Shown: piece by piece, positions 33,460 through 42,547 of the stretch
Numbering within the stretch: the first letter of the stretch is position 1
Layout of the letters: every line of letters starts with the position of its first letter
Source of the DNA: Anadara kagoshimensis
Lineage: Eukaryota; Mollusca; Bivalvia; Arcoida; Arcidae
Assembly (NCBI GenBank): GCA_021292105.1
Contig: CM037869.1
Location: forward strand, 36,949,155 to 37,013,154
Reading direction: 5' to 3'
DNA: 64,000 bases
Notes under the pieces: model-generated
Databases searched by the model: none
Told to the model about the DNA's origin: nothing
What the model saw: only the letters and a program-made list of their open reading frames with translations
Program-made: the position numbers and the translations under genes

Positions 33460-33835
33460 TTCCAATTGGAATTCCAATTGGAAAAACTAAAAATTCCAAT
33501 TGGAATTAATTCCAACAAAATTGTTTTTGGAAAAAAATTCCAAAAGACTGACTTTCTTTGGAAAAATATTCCAATTGGAAAAAAAATTCCAAAATTCATC
33601 CATTTTGGGAAAAAAATTCCAAAAAACACTACTTTTTCCAAAAAAAAAATCATAAATTGGAAAAAAATCCAAAATAACAATATTTGGAAAAAAATTCCAA
33701 TAACATTCAATTTTGGAAAAAAATTCCAACAACATTCAGTTTTGGAAAAAAATTCCAATAACACTCAATTTTGGAAAAAAAATCCAATAACATTCAATTT
33801 TGGAAAAAATTCCAATAACATTCAATATTTGGTTT
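33460..33835. repeat. Palindromic simple repeat, TTGGAAAAAAATTCCAA units
   Basis: About 14 units in which each TTGGAAAA(A) is followed by its complement TTCCAA, with short spacers such as TAACATTCAA. The left end is denser (AATTCCAATTGGAATTCC). Because every unit is self-complementary, both strands show similar accidental open frames. Confidence 0.85.
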
Positions 33836-34330
33836 AAACTGGCTTGGATATATCATATTTCTACATAATTATGTAATAATGAAATAATAAAAAAATTGTT
33901 AAAATCATTTAAAAATAAACATTTTGAATGAAATAAATATAATCAGTTATGAAAACATGCCTTTGTGTTTTATACAATTTCTCCACAACTACTGGGGTAA
34001 TTTCACTTCTATTATGATTTTTGTAAAACCCAATATTGGTGCTTCAAAATATAACAAAAAGTGAAATTCTCGAAATTTTTGACCTAAGGGCCCTTTTTGC
34101 ATGTGGATGGTCATATTGGAAATATAACATATTTTACACATTCTGACCAAAAATTAACTCCATCAGTCTAGTAAATAAAATTAATGCCAGGACGGTGGAG
34201 TACCTGATTATTTTCAGAATTTTCTGAATCTTTTAGGCATTATCATAGATGTAAAAAAAAATGGCCAACTAACAATACAGTGTCAATACACAACTTTCAA
34301 CACCTTTTAGTGTTCACATTGAGACACTGA

Positions 34331-34425
34331 CTTAGGCGTAGGAGGGTTTTTAATATTAGGGGGGGGGGCAAACCGAAGCTATGTCTATGTCGTGCCGCAG
34401 GCACGAGGGGGGGAGGGTATGAGAG
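34331..34425. mobile_element. Short hAT-like end fragment
   Basis: TTAGGCGTAGGAGGG at 34,331, followed by a G-run and GTGCCGCAGGCACGAGGGGG, resembles the terminal and subterminal structure of the hAT elements at 26,155 and 39,704. Confidence 0.35.
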
Positions 34426-34435
34426 AATTATAGTC

Positions 34436-34790
34436 ATTTCGTACCATGACCATTTCGTACCATGTCCATTTTGTACCATACACTCAAGCCATTTTACCAT
34501 ATATTACCACTACATTGCTACCATTTCGTACCACATTAAAGTGAAGTGTTACCAATTCCTACAATAAATTTTGTTAAAGTCTCCCTCTCTGTCTCAACAT
34601 AATATGAAAACTGAATAAGATGAACATCTTAAAAAAAGCTTGGACTTTATTTTATAAATATAGTACAAAATGGCAGATTTTGAATACATTATTTTAATAA
34701 AAATTTGCTAGCCATTTCGTACCATAGAAATGGACAATTTGGGTACGAAATGGTTACGGTACGAATTGTTCATATAGCATGGTACGAAAT
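34436..34790. repeat. Element built of CATTTCGTACCAT boxes
   Basis: CCATTTCGTACCAT or close variants recur (34,436, 34,450, 34,463, 34,521 and 34,711), with inverse boxes GGTACGAAATGG and ATGGTACGAAATCG at 34,742-34,790. It replaces the 3' end of the NADAR-SGNH-OTU gene. Confidence 0.6.
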
Positions 34791-35735
34791 CGCATTTTGG
34801 GTAAGTTTAGCGTTTCCGTGACAGGATTCTCCAGGATATTCACCTATATATTCAACTACATGTAAAGATAATTTGCCAGAATCTTGACCGGGCAGTTGTG
34901 TAAAATAGCTGACCCGTCTTTGGTACTTTTGATTTTTGGCGTGTTTTGTATAGTACCTTTTTAAAATTATGAATGATGTAGGGTCTGGTTGAGGTTCAAT
35001 TTGAACAAACTTTGATTTGATTTCTCTACAATACCTTTCATTTTTCTTTGTTACATTTACCAAAGAACCAGATTCAGCTTGTAATAACAGTACAGTTTTG
35101 CCAGAAGGTTTAACCCAAGAACCACAGTCATCAATATGCATATGTTTGTTATGTTCACCATTTAACTGACCTTTATCAATTACAAAATAAACATTTTCTT
35201 TAATACCACTTGGAATGTTTGTTCAAATCAGCCGTTTGAATGATACTGAATAACTGCTCTACGGTTAAGAATTTACCAGGTAACCCGTTAACAGAAGGAT
35301 TTTTATATGGATAATAAATAGAATTGTCTATTATCTCTGTAGATTGATCAATAATTGAGTTACTAGTATTTGCATGGTTTTTACTATCAAAATCCTTTAT
35401 TGGTTCATGGACATCAAAATTGGACTGTTCGCTGCAAGTGGAATGAACGGGTACCTCTACTGTTTCCTGTTCTGAAACAGCTTCTGACTGATCAGGTTCG
35501 AATAAAAAATCCCTATCAAATGGAACATTATCTGTTTCAAGTTCACTGCAAACATGAACTGTTTCATGCTCATTGAGAGCAAACTGACTTTCATTTTCGC
35601 TCTTTTGTGGTCCTTTGAGATCAAATTGAGTCGAATTACGAGTCAATGGGGGGGGGGGGGGGAATCCTCATTGCTAGATAAATTAATAACATCTACAAAT
35701 CCAGTTAAATCAGATTTGTTTAAGAGTAGTACAAA
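34770..35735 (-). pseudogene. C-terminal part of the NADAR-SGNH-OTU gene, right of the retroelement
   Basis: After the retroelement the frame continues LNKSDLTGFVDVINLSSNED, meets a C14 run (35,649-35,663 on the + strand, G) that shifts the frame, then an acidic low-complexity stretch (SEQETVEVPVHSTCSEQ). Then GLPGKFLTVEQLFSIIQTAD and, after another shift near 35,210, IPSGIKENVYFVID, DDCGSWVKPSG, YYTKHAKNQKYQRRVSYFTQ and VVEYIGEYPGES. From memory, this last domain accompanies OTU in uncharacterised invertebrate proteins. Its role is not known. Confidence 0.6.
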
Positions 35736-35816
35736 TCAAAAACAAACATACTGATCCATTTCCGAATCACAATCCAGAAGCAAAGTAAAAACTTTGGAAC
35801 TGACAAGTTAGGTTAG

Positions 35817-35902
35817 ACACGTGAACCTCCACCAGGGAAGTGAGGCCGGGTGCTCCGGAAGGGTAAGCACCTCCTGTTTAGCTAGCTACACCCGTCACGT
35901 GT
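35817..35902 (-). ncRNA. 86-nt structured segment of the retroelement 3' end
   Basis: On the - strand, an outer stem ACACGTG/CACGTGT encloses a hairpin GGTGCT-N11-AGCACC and a second hairpin of the CTTCC-CTGGT-GGAAG type (here one pair changed). The same 86-nt spacing is kept in four other copies (45,228, 47,056, 48,867 and 51,454). Unnamed; function unknown. Confidence 0.5.
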
Positions 35903-35933
35903 GTAATCAAAATTGTGTGAAAGGAACATGGAA

Positions 35934-36694
35934 CTATGAGACGTCAAATATATCCAAGGCAATCCTGGACACAGAGACATCAAACTTATCAACAATACTG
36001 TGATGACGGCCATAAAACTTTTTGAGGGCCTTGATAAGCCTAGGCTTGCAATATCCCTGAGTCAACAATTTATTTGCAAGCAGCCTACTTCGTTGTACAA
36101 AGTCCCCGTAGTGGGAACAAGCTCTACCATAGCGTATTAATTGGGAAACAAATACACCATAAGCAGGTATATTGCTGCATAAAAAGGAAAGTTGACAATA
36201 GAAAAATTGCAGGTCATCCCGTTTGTCATAAAGTTTCAAATGTAGCCTTTCTTGTGCGTCATAATTCAGGTATAAGTCTAAATATGAAGCAGAACTTGAG
36301 GAATCAGTCGTGTCTTTTATTTCAAGCTCACTAGGATAGATGACATTTACATAGTCTCCAAATTTAGGATTGTTAAGAGACAGAACGTCATCTATGTATC
36401 TGTATGTTGAGTTGAATGATTTGGCGACAGTTTTCTCTCCAGATTTAACAAGGTTCTGCATAAATTCTGCTTCGTAAGAATAAAGAAACAAATCAGCAAG
36501 CAATGGTGCACAGTTTGTACCCATTGGTATACCGATTGTTTGCTGAAATACTATATTACCAAACACAACAAATATGTTATCTATCAAAAACTCCAACATT
36601 TTGTTGATGGTATCTTCAGTATATTTTTGTTTGGAATCCGTATGATGCTTGACAAAATAACCAGAATCCCTGTTCAGCACCAGATATTTGTATC
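35934..36694 (-). pseudogene. Reverse transcriptase fragment, Penelope-like
   Basis: The open frame on the - strand begins within the fingers (RYKYLVLNRDSGYFVKHHTD). It then has QQTIGIPMGTNCAPLLADL, TYRYIDDVLSLNN with the catalytic YIDD (36,387-36,398), SASYLDLYLNYD, KLYDKRDDLQFF, AYGVFVSQLIRYGRACSHYG and LLTQGYCKPRLIKALKKFYG. It stops at 35,934 (FDVS). No GIY-YIG nuclease follows, so any endonuclease would be N-terminal or absent. The post-palm arrangement resembles Penelope-like RTs. I could not settle the exact clade. The palm is intact, and the loss is at the 5' end only. Confidence 0.7.
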
Positions 36695-36975
36695 TACAAA
36701 ATGATTTGGTGTCCATGTTTTACCATTGGGGGCCTTCGTAAGTACTGTATGTGTCCATAAAATATGAATTGGTTGAGACTTTGAGCTTTTAGTACCCAAG
36801 GGATAAAAACGTCTATTTAATATACCAACAGCATTGTCCAATATACCATTTACAGTTGAGAATACAGAAAAAATTGGAAGTCCTACTACTGTTGAAGCAG
36901 CCCTAATTGCCCATGGGCCTGCATCTTTGTAATTTACAGCAGAAGTCCTGCAGCTATAATCTATACTGTCACCTG

Positions 36976-37353
36976 TCAGGTGTAAAGAGAATTTTTGCCT
37001 TCAGTCAGATATGCACGTTTATTTCCAGTCAGTTCTATGCAAGTGCGAACTCTTAGTTCTGAAGCAAGACTTTCATTACCAACTAGTGAAATAGAAATTG
37101 TATTGAACAAACAGTTCCCATTGCCCGTGGAAGATATGGGAAGTTTGCCTGGAATGTCTAAGGCACAAGATTTTAACATTTCTTCGGCAACATGATCTAC
37201 AACTAGTGTATTGCTTTTATCAAATGTGAATCTTGAAGAAAGAGCGCTCATGTCCTCTTTTCTCATTAATATTTTCTCCATTTTGATACCACAGTCGAGA
37301 CGTTTCTCTTGAACAGCTTTTGTCAACCTTTGCAGCAACCACTCGCTTTGCAA
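36976..37353 (-). pseudogene. OTU-like cysteine protease domain (vertnin-type)
   Basis: Helix LQRLTKAVQEKRLDCG, then FTFDKSNTLVVDHVAEEMLK and the active-site segment TGNGNCLFNTISISLVGNES with the nucleophile Cys at 37,111-37,113. The Asp usual in GDGNCLF is Asn here. LRVRTCIELTGNKRAYL follows. The pattern of GNES plus LR.RT.IEL is that of OTU domains in vertnin-like proteins. OTU enzymes cleave ubiquitin. With the Asn replacement and no clear His downstream, activity is doubtful. The continuation in another frame reads DYSCRTSAVNYKDAGPWAI. Confidence 0.65.
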
Positions 37354-37613
37354 ATCTCAACTAAGTTCTTAATATCCCCTACCATTGCTGCCGGATCCCT
37401 TGTCTTTGAAATGTCATTTCCACCTATTTGAAGAAAGACTACATCTGGCTTAAAACTTAACATCTCGTCCACTAATTCACTAGGCACACAACTAGCTCTC
37501 ATACCGCCTTTAAAAAAGCGTTTGACCACACTAGGGACTTTAAAGTCACCCGCACACCAATTGTACACGCGCTTGATAACTAGATCCAAATACACAAATT
37601 TTAAGTCTTGACG
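37323..37613 (-). pseudogene. SGNH hydrolase domain (partial)
   Basis: LKICVFGSSY (about 37,605-37,576) is a block-I nucleophile motif. After a one-base shift, KRVYNWCAGDFKVPSVVKRF and KPDVVFLQIGGNDIS (block III GGND at about 37,413-37,424) follow. The region ends at LVEICKASGC, and the block-V Asp-His part is not seen, so a deletion is likely before the OTU part. SGNH enzymes are esterases, lipases or deacetylases. The substrate is unknown here. Confidence 0.65.
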
Positions 37614-37967
37614 TTGATCTGTCCCTCACATCCATCAATAATCTGCCGAATCGATTTTGTCCATAACCACACGATGTACCCCAGAAGTCGTCCTTAACGT
37701 TGTGCAAAAGATTATAATTATTCGTTGTCTCTAAATACTGTCTAAATATCGGAACTTGGCGATGTTATTCTTCAATGAGATTGTTCATAAGTTTCAATTT
37801 GTACGCTGACCATTCTGACGAACTATGAATTGCTTTCGAAATGCTCTTAGCTTCAAACGCATCTGCTGAGTAAAAGATCCTGTGGGCAAGGTCGTATTCG
37901 TAATGGAAATTGGCTTTCTTAAACTGATAAGCATGTTCAACACTTTTGAAATTTATACCATCATAAT
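37595..37967 (-). pseudogene. NADAR domain (YbiA-like N-glycosidase fold), one internal stop
   Basis: DYDGINFKSVEHAYQFKKA opens exon 2. AHRIFYSADAFEAKSISKAI follows, then the stop TAA at 37,767, then LLHNVKDDFWGTS and GQNRFGRLLMDV. Together with exon 1 these are all the characteristic NADAR boxes (LSNFY, F.S.EHAYQ, A.FEAK..GK, DDFWG, G.NRFGRLLM). The family acts on NAD/ADP-ribose-related N-glycosidic bonds; bacterial YbiA and NADAR proteins that reverse DNA ADP-ribosylation are examples. Except for the one stop codon the frame is open through to the SGNH region. Confidence 0.75.
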
Positions 37968-38019
37968 CTAAAAAATCAAAAAAAAATCAACAAAATCACT
38001 ACAAACTAATTAATAATAA

Positions 38020-38365
38020 TTTATCGATATAAGTGATAATGAAATAACGATCATAATGAAATAGTGAAATTCTACCCGCCCCTTTCTGATCACCGATGAA
38101 ATAACGATATAAGTGAAATTCTACCAGTTTTTTCTGAACACCGATGAAATAACGATATATTAAGTGAAATTCTACAAGTCTTTTTCTGAACACCGATGAA
38201 ATAACGATATAAGTGAAATTCTACCCGCTAACCCGTCTCTTTCTGAACACCGATGATAATAATTTATCGATATAATTGATAATGAAATAACGATATAAGT
38301 AATAATGAAATAACGATATAAGTAATAATGAAATAACGATATATGTGATGATCAAAATAACGATC
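38020..38365. repeat. Minisatellite in the NADAR gene intron
   Basis: Units of about 65 bp with CACCGATGAAATAACGATAT and AAGTGAAATTCTACCCGC, then a shorter 25-bp form, GTAATAATGAAATAACGATA. It lies entirely within the intron 38,559-37,968. Confidence 0.8.
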
Positions 38366-38559
38366 TACTGACCAGTACACCGGAATCATTTTTAAATTAA
38401 CAGCTCGTTTCTTATCCCTTTGTATTAAATGTCGCTTTAAAAATATAAGTGATAAGAAAATATCGCTATAAGTAAAAATCTACCCGCCTCATTCCTAATG
38501 CTGTATTCTGTTGTTAAATCAAGACTAATTAATAAAAGTAAATAAATAAATAAACTTAC

Positions 38560-38632
38560 CAATATCACAGTTGTAGAAGTTGGATAAAACAGTACCAGGG
38601 CCTTTAAAGTGTAGATTTTTCTCGTTTGTCAT
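38560..38632 (-). CDS. Exon 1 of the NADAR gene
   Basis: ATG at 38,632, MTNEKNLHFKGPGTVLSNFY then NCDI plus one base, with the donor GTAAGT at 38,559-38,554. LSNFY is the hallmark N-terminal strand of NADAR domains. Splicing to 37,967 gives CDIDYDGINFKSVEHAYQ, the expected continuation. Confidence 0.75.
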
Positions 38633-39277
38633 TGTATTAAATTTCAGTAGACTTCAGTGTATTCTAATATTTTTAACAGTATGATGACAGTCACTGACTC
38701 CAAGTTTATATATAACCTGGTTTTAACAGTGTTCACTAATTTGACAGATTGGCTTACACTGTTCATCTTTCTCGGAGATACAGCGGCTTGCAGTATTCAC
38801 GATGATGACAGTTATTACAATTGTAGTAGTACTCTTAATTACTTAAGCGTGTCAGGTACAATAGGTGATTTAGTGATCACGGTCATCAGAGTATCCACGC
38901 GACGTTAATCCGATAATTACCAGACTGCTAATAATCTTAATTACTGTGATGTCACACTGCTGGGAGGAATTTTGCACATGCGAAAAAGGGTTTGATGATC
39001 AATTTCAACATCATCATTATTATTAAAACCTGTATATTATTATTATAATTATTCTAATAATTATTATTTTAAAAACTTTATTTTTAAAAAAAATACTTTA
39101 TCACAGATAAGTAGTAAGAAATACATTAAATTTAATTTATTACATTATTCTATTATTTCTATAATGTATTCTCTTAAATAGCTTCCATATTTTGTAAATG
39201 TGATAATTAAACGTAATCTTAAATAAACAATCAGTACATGCATCTAATCTAATATTATAAATTGTATTATATGTAAC
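38633..39277. other. 5' region of the NADAR gene inside the element
   Basis: 645 bp between the start codon and the right TIR. It should contain the promoter. No clear TATA box at the right distance and no other gene were seen. Confidence 0.35.
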
Positions 39278-39513
39278 AGTATCAGTTCGAGTTATCTCCC
39301 TTACTCCGTATCGTGTACGGCGATGGAGAAATAAACAATGGTCAATAACTTCATTATTTTTGCATAGATCGTTATAAAATTTATACATGATAAAATATAG
39401 TATGATTTATGATATATATGTAATTTTCACATCTCTACAGTGCCCCACAACTTCCTGGGCGCGAGAAACGTCCCTGGGCTTAGTTTGTTCCCTGGGCTTA
39501 TTTTCTAGGTACC
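39278..39513 (-). repeat. Right terminal inverted repeat of the 6.6-kb element
   Basis: Read inward on the - strand it begins GGTACCTAGAAAATAAGCCC and ends CTCGAACTGATACT, matching the left repeat over 236 bp. Confidence 0.85.
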
Positions 39514-39703
39514 GAGTTTGGGGGCAACTTTCGAGTTTGCCTGAGTAGTAGCTTTTCTCATTAGGACATCAAATGCATTTTGTGCATTACTATTAGTATT
39601 AGTCTGATTATTGTTTTTGTCTTCTGAAGGTGGTGCGTCCCTCATAATGTCAAATTGGACGTATTTTAGTCTCTTGTCAAAATCATGAACAACTCTTATT
39701 TCT
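39514..39703 (-). CDS. Unknown exon, upstream part, split by two transposons
   Basis: On the - strand the frame reads RVVHDFDKRLKYVQFDIMRD, then a polar NNNQTNTNSN run, NAFDVLMRKATTQ and ANSKVAPKL. It then meets the TIR element at 39,513 and resumes at 32,880. Its upstream end meets the CAGGCATGAG terminus of a second hAT at 39,704, with no convincing acceptor between, so that hAT probably cut the exon too. The NAFDVLM box is common in uncharacterised proteins and hAT-related host proteins. The family is not known. Confidence 0.5.
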
Positions 39704-40500
39704 CAGGCATGAGAATGGGTTTTGAGAAAAATATTTGAAAATATTTCAGTGTGCCGAAGGCGCGATGGGGTAGAGTACGAGAGGGGGTATCCCCCTGTCG
39801 TTGGGGGGGGGGGGGGGGTCTGAGGGGGGCCTCCCCCATAACATTTTTGAAGGATCTAGGGTGCATTTTAAGCTACCAAAATCACACTTTGTAAAGTTTT
39901 AAGAAAGACAGTTGACTATTCACTTCTACCCATTTTATAGTATTACCTTTTACATTAAATTCTGTAAATAACAAAATAACTATGTCACTATATACAAAGT
40001 CAATGGCAAGTCATAAAACTACAGTCCTATATTTACACACAATCTAACTGAATTAATTGTCCTTTTTTGATTTTTTCATCATCAAAGTTTGATGGGCAAG
40101 TCTTGCTACTTTAGCTGCCCTTTCCATCTGTTCTGAAGCCTTTCTCTTTGTCTGTTTGTTAATTTCTTTTATTTTCAGTTCCTCTTGTTGTTTCTTTGTT
40201 TCCTTTTTTGCTTTATCCTGTTTCTTTATAATGTCTTGCTGCTGACATCATGTTGTTAATGAGTTTCCTATCCTGAGCCACATGTTTAAAGTCATCATCC
40301 AGAAAGTATTCAACTGCTGTTTTTCCACGAGATTTCAGAGCACTTTTTACTGTTTGGAGAGCACTTAATGATGACACTTTTAATCTTGATGACTTTGGAT
40401 CTAAAATGTCACTCATAATACTAAATGAACTTTCCACCTGTGGACCGTGAAAACATGTCATTAGAGCCAATGCCATTTTACACAATGTTGGATATTCACT
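39704..40500 (-). mobile_element. Second hAT transposon, 3' end, running into the assembly gap
   Basis: The terminus CAGGCATGAGAATGGGTTTT starts at 39,704. A GC-rich subterminal set of palindromes, including GAGAGGGGGTATCCCCC and GGGGGGCCTCCCCC, is at 39,745-39,845. The - strand C-terminal coding end is at 40,060-40,500. The other end is lost in the gap. Confidence 0.6.
40060..40500 (-). pseudogene. C-terminal part of a hAT-like transposase or related protein
   Basis: From the gap, the - strand reads MCKMALALMTCFHGPQVESS and FSIMSDILDPKSSRLKVSSL. The PQVESSFSIM box corresponds to the ERxFS part of hAT dimerisation domains. Then SALQTVKSALKSRGKTAVEY and, after a one-base shift near 40,240, a very basic tail: KKQDKAKKETKKQQEELKIK and KASEQMERAAKVARLAHQ, ending at about 40,063. 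The upstream part is hidden in the gap. It could instead be a host protein derived from hAT. Confidence 0.5.
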
Positions 40501-41500
40501 NNNNNNNNNNNNNNNNNNNNNNNNNNNNNNNNNNNNNNNNNNNNNNNNNNNNNNNNNNNNNNNNNNNNNNNNNNNNNNNNNNNNNNNNNNNNNNNNNNNN
40601 NNNNNNNNNNNNNNNNNNNNNNNNNNNNNNNNNNNNNNNNNNNNNNNNNNNNNNNNNNNNNNNNNNNNNNNNNNNNNNNNNNNNNNNNNNNNNNNNNNNN
40701 NNNNNNNNNNNNNNNNNNNNNNNNNNNNNNNNNNNNNNNNNNNNNNNNNNNNNNNNNNNNNNNNNNNNNNNNNNNNNNNNNNNNNNNNNNNNNNNNNNNN
40801 NNNNNNNNNNNNNNNNNNNNNNNNNNNNNNNNNNNNNNNNNNNNNNNNNNNNNNNNNNNNNNNNNNNNNNNNNNNNNNNNNNNNNNNNNNNNNNNNNNNN
40901 NNNNNNNNNNNNNNNNNNNNNNNNNNNNNNNNNNNNNNNNNNNNNNNNNNNNNNNNNNNNNNNNNNNNNNNNNNNNNNNNNNNNNNNNNNNNNNNNNNNN
41001 NNNNNNNNNNNNNNNNNNNNNNNNNNNNNNNNNNNNNNNNNNNNNNNNNNNNNNNNNNNNNNNNNNNNNNNNNNNNNNNNNNNNNNNNNNNNNNNNNNNN
41101 NNNNNNNNNNNNNNNNNNNNNNNNNNNNNNNNNNNNNNNNNNNNNNNNNNNNNNNNNNNNNNNNNNNNNNNNNNNNNNNNNNNNNNNNNNNNNNNNNNNN
41201 NNNNNNNNNNNNNNNNNNNNNNNNNNNNNNNNNNNNNNNNNNNNNNNNNNNNNNNNNNNNNNNNNNNNNNNNNNNNNNNNNNNNNNNNNNNNNNNNNNNN
41301 NNNNNNNNNNNNNNNNNNNNNNNNNNNNNNNNNNNNNNNNNNNNNNNNNNNNNNNNNNNNNNNNNNNNNNNNNNNNNNNNNNNNNNNNNNNNNNNNNNNN
41401 NNNNNNNNNNNNNNNNNNNNNNNNNNNNNNNNNNNNNNNNNNNNNNNNNNNNNNNNNNNNNNNNNNNNNNNNNNNNNNNNNNNNNNNNNNNNNNNNNNNN
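40501..41500. other. Assembly gap (1,000 N)
   Basis: Exactly 1,000 undetermined bases, probably a scaffold gap of nominal size. Confidence 1.
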
Positions 41501-41605
41501 GACAGCCTGTATTATTTACTGTCGTTTATGATTCATTTCTACATAACTTTATGACATGCGGTAAAAGCTAAAGACTAGTTTATATATATATATAATACAG
41601 TATAT

Positions 41606-41838
41606 ATACTCAACAAAAAAAGTGAAGGACCATTTTGAAAATACTACTTTGTTCTAACTGAAAAATCTTTAAAATTTCACTTGTGTTATGATAGCAAAAC
41701 ATCATTAATATGACATATACAAAGCAATAAAACCAAGCCAATGTTGTTTTACTAACAAGAAAAAGTTAATTATTTAAATTTAGGGTTCTGTAAAAAGTGA
41801 TATTTTCAAAGTGGTCCTTAACATTTTTTGTTGAGTAT
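41606..41838. mobile_element. MITE with Tc1/mariner-like ends
   Basis: The left end, ATACTCAACAAAAAAAGTGA followed by GGACCATTTTGAAAAT, is the inverse of the right end, ATTTTCAAAGTGGTCCTTAA followed by ATTTTTTGTTGAGTAT. The 233-bp element sits in a TATATA stretch, so a TA target is likely. Confidence 0.75.
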
Positions 41839-42504
41839 ATATATCGGTTCTATGTTTTTCAAAAAAGTTTTCTTCACATTTTGTTTTATATTTATTAGTT
41901 TTTATTTATTTTTTTAGTTATTTTTTTTTTATTTATTTATTTATTCAGCATTTACACCAAAAAGCAAGGTCGAGCTGATTACAAAGAAAACTCATAACAA
42001 TACAAAACATATGACAATCAAATGATTACATAGAAGAATCATAACAATACAAAACATATGCCAATTAAATGATTACATAGAAGAACCATAACAATACAAG
42101 ACATATGACAATCAAATACAAGTTCGTTTGGTACTCGTACCATAGATTGTGAACCATTATTATTATTACTGTTTATTTTTCCGACTATCAACTCAAAATA
42201 AAGACGTAATTCATATTATGACAATTGTATAGGCCAACAAAATTGATCTATCCACTCGACCTTTCATTCAGAAATAATCATTTAGGATGGCCACACATGG
42301 CCAGTACATACGTAGTGTCATGATTTTCGTAGTTGATAAAAATACAATGTACGGGTTCAGTGACATGTAGAAGGATTAAATACAAGTGTTTCCTATACGT
42401 AAATGTGCTATTTAAATTTAAGGTCAAGGGGCCAGGTCAATGATGCTTGCCTATAAATTTTACAACATATGTCTTCCAAGTTATATATTTCGCCAATTTT
42501 CTCT

Positions 42505-42547
<43 letters not shown>

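Larger units (their letters stand above)
35736..36694 (-). mobile_element. 5'-truncated Penelope-like retroelement inserted in the NADAR-SGNH-OTU gene
   Basis: Flanked by TTTGTA on the gene strand (36,695-36,700 and 35,730-35,735), a 6-bp target duplication. The gene reads across in frame when the 959-bp insert and one TTTGTA are removed. The insert starts inside reverse transcriptase and ends GTTTGTTTTTGA. The last 200 bp are the 3' end that recurs at least fifteen times between 45 and 64 kb. Confidence 0.8.
34770..38632 (-). pseudogene. Multidomain gene: NADAR - SGNH hydrolase - OTU - unknown C-terminal domain
   Basis: Exon 1 (38,632-38,560, ATG, ending in the donor GTAAGT) joins exon 2 at 37,967 (acceptor TTTTTTAG) in frame. 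Exon 2 then runs on without clear introns. Domains: NADAR, SGNH hydrolase and OTU, then a linker with AGPWAIRAASTVVGLPIFSV and KAPNGKTWTPNHFV. After the retroelement insertion (35,736-36,694) come LNKSDLTGFVDVINLSSNED, a low-complexity acidic part, and a C-terminal domain with IPSGIKENVYFVID, DDCGSW and YIGEYPGES. Breaks: one stop in NADAR (37,765-37,767), frameshifts near 37,578, 37,335, 36,980, 35,650 and 35,210, and loss of the true 3' end near 34,790. The OTU and C-terminal parts recall vertnin-type proteins. The gene is the only recognisable gene of the TIR element. It is now broken, but intact relatives probably exist. Confidence 0.7.
32881..39513 (-). mobile_element. 6,633-bp TIR transposon carrying the NADAR-SGNH-OTU gene
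   Basis: Terminal inverted repeats of 236 bp (32,881-33,116 and 39,278-39,513), both opening GGTACCTAGAAAATAAGCCC outward-in and differing at only a few positions. Target duplication: AGTTTGG at 32,871-32,877 and 39,515-39,521, or 7 of 9 when extended. The flanking coding exon becomes continuous when the element and one target copy are removed, which shows a real insertion. The only host-like gene inside runs on the - strand. No known transposase signature was found. Long TIRs and a target site of about 9 bp would suit a Mutator-like element, but that is inference. Smaller repeats and a Penelope-like insertion lie within. Confidence 0.75.

Noticed and set aside
33433-33837. Open frames on both strands rich in GKKIP or NFFPK
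   Set aside because: Produced by the palindromic TTGGAAAAAAATTCCAA repeat.
32881-39513. Inverted repeats as an assembly inversion or duplicated haplotype
   Set aside because: The flanking exon is in frame across the element, target duplications are present, and the repeats stop at the same point on each side.
40425-41531. Open frame of 368 codons
   Set aside because: It runs through the 1,000-base N gap and is not real sequence.
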